NCBI GenBank assembly: GCA_023457615.1 | Contig: JAEWKY010000266.1 | Location: 1 to 7,072, forward strand | From: Actinomycetes bacterium | Lineage (GTDB): Bacteria > Actinomycetota > Actinomycetes > Actinomycetales > Microbacteriaceae | DNA: 7,072 nt | Direction: 5' to 3' | Shown: piece by piece, positions 5,129 to 7,072 of the stretch | Position numbering within the stretch: position 1 is the stretch's first letter | Layout of the letters: every line of letters starts with the position of its first letter | Made by a program: the position numbers and the translations under genes | The notes under the pieces: generated by a model | Told to the model about the DNA's origin: nothing | Seen by the model: only the letters and a program-made list of their open reading frames with translations | The model's database searches: none

Positions 5129-5848
5129 TCAGCCGACGCGACGGATGATGCCGAGCGGGGTCGACTCGTGACCCTGGCCGATCGGGTTGTCCTTCAGGAT
5201 GCGGACGGCGAGGGCCTCGTCGGCCTTCGAGATCGTCGAGCCGAGGATGTTGCCGCCGATGTCGTTGATGTCGACGAGCAGCACCTCGACGTCACGACCG
5301 TGGGCCGCGAGGAGCGCCTTGATCTCGCGGCACACCTGGTACGGCTTCGCCGCGGTGAGCACGACCATCTCGTCGTAGGGCGGGATCGTCGGGTAGCCCG
5401 GGCCGTCGATGCCCCGGGCCTTCTTGCCGGCGATCCGGTAGAAGTCGCCCGTGCGCCGGAAGAGCCTCTTCGAGACGACCGAGACGGCGGCGGCGAACAG
5501 GATGCGCGGCGTGCCGACCTCCTGGATCGCCATCTCCATCGTCTCGGGGATGCCGAGGCCGATGCCCCACGGGGTGCGCACGACGCGCTTCGCGAGGTAG
5601 ACGGCGAGCGGACGCGGCTTCACGTCCTTCACGAGCGTCGCGCGACCCTGGGAGCCGGCGACCATCTTCTCGGTCATGAAGAACCAGTCGCCGTCGCGCA
5701 GGTCGGGCAGGCCGTACTTCTGGACCACGGGCCCGAGGGGCTCGCCCGGCAGCACGACGTGGGTCTTGATCGGGTGCCGCTCGTAGCGGATGCCGTCGAC
5801 CTCGACCTCGCGCGGCCGGACGCGGTTCTCGTCGTAGGGGACGTCCAC
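5129..5848 (-). CDS. CofE-like protein (coenzyme F420-0:L-glutamate ligase-like family), substrate unknown
   Basis: 239 residues, cytoplasmic, no signal peptide. The N-terminal part (HPIKTHVVLPGEPLGPVVQK, then DGDWFFMTEKMVAGSQGRA) fits the CofE-type opening: an ipikT strand, a 'dgD' turn and a ligase-type strand-helix ending in QGR. The C-terminal part has the distinctive VDINDIGGNILG motif and ends with QGHESTPLGIIRR. True CofE motifs such as DTFGRP and the long ADE...AA helix are not visible, so this resembles the standalone, uncharacterised CofE-like group rather than a proven F420 glutamyl ligase. No other F420 genes are in the window. The GTG start at 5848 lies 14 bases after the sigA stop and has a poor Shine-Dalgarno, suggesting co-transcription and perhaps re-initiation after sigA. 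The frame is firm; the family is likely and the reaction open. Confidence 0.8.
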   Translation of the reverse strand: MDVPYDENRVRPREVEVDGIRYERHPIKTHVVLPGEPLGPVVQKYGLPDLRDGDWFFMTEKMVAGSQGRATLVKDVKPRPLAVYLAKRVVRTPWGIGLGIPETMEMAIQEVGTPRILFAAAVSVVSKRLFRRTGDFYRIAGKKARGIDGPGYPTIPPYDEMVVLTAAKPYQVCREIKALLAAHGRDVEVLLVDINDIGGNILGSTISKADEALAVRILKDNPIGQGHESTPLGIIRRVG

Positions 5849-5862
5849 GCGGGGTCGCCGGT

Positions 5863-7071
<1,209 letters not shown>

Positions 7072-7072
7072 C

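Overview
The window is a gene-dense, very GC-rich stretch of an actinobacterial chromosome. Strongly GC-ending codons, a primary sigma factor with a long acidic N-terminus, a ParE with the actinobacterial 'ARGIPVD' ATPase motif and a small CxxC...CNHH protein beside it together suggest Microbacteriaceae (Micrococcales). The family assignment is inference from sequence style and gene order, not a database result.

Layout from left to right. (1) 1-669, minus strand: the N-terminal part of a multi-pass membrane protein that runs off the left edge. (2) 674-2758, minus: parE, DNA topoisomerase IV subunit B, with a GTG start and a strong ribosome binding site. (3) 2759-3018: a 260-bp divergent intergenic region. 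(4) 3019-3255, plus: a 78-residue zinc-ribbon-like protein, followed by a strong hairpin terminator at 3270-3299. (5) 3314-4000 and 3997-5067, plus: two overlapping genes (ATGA junction), both related to alanine racemase. (6) 5129-5848 and 5863-7071, minus: a CofE-like (F420-0:glutamyl ligase-like) protein directly downstream of the primary sigma factor (SigA/RpoD/HrdB), whose N-terminus is cut by the right edge. The two clusters converge at 5068-5128.

The most notable content is the racemase pair. Classical alanine racemase is a homodimer whose active sites lie between the PLP-binding barrel of one subunit and the C-terminal domain of the other. Here the first gene keeps the C-terminal catalytic motifs (SYGYTY, GYADG, MDQ) but has lost about 150 residues of the barrel and has Arg in place of the PLP lysine. 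The second gene keeps a full barrel with the PLP lysine and the other cofactor residues but has lost the catalytic-tyrosine loop, the GYADG tyrosine and MDQ. The losses are complementary, which predicts an obligate heterodimeric racemase with one working active site per pair. It probably supplies D-alanine, or possibly another D-amino acid, for peptidoglycan.

The other genes are housekeeping: chromosome decatenation (parE) and basal transcription (sigA). I see no tRNA, rRNA, CRISPR array, insertion sequence or prophage signature.
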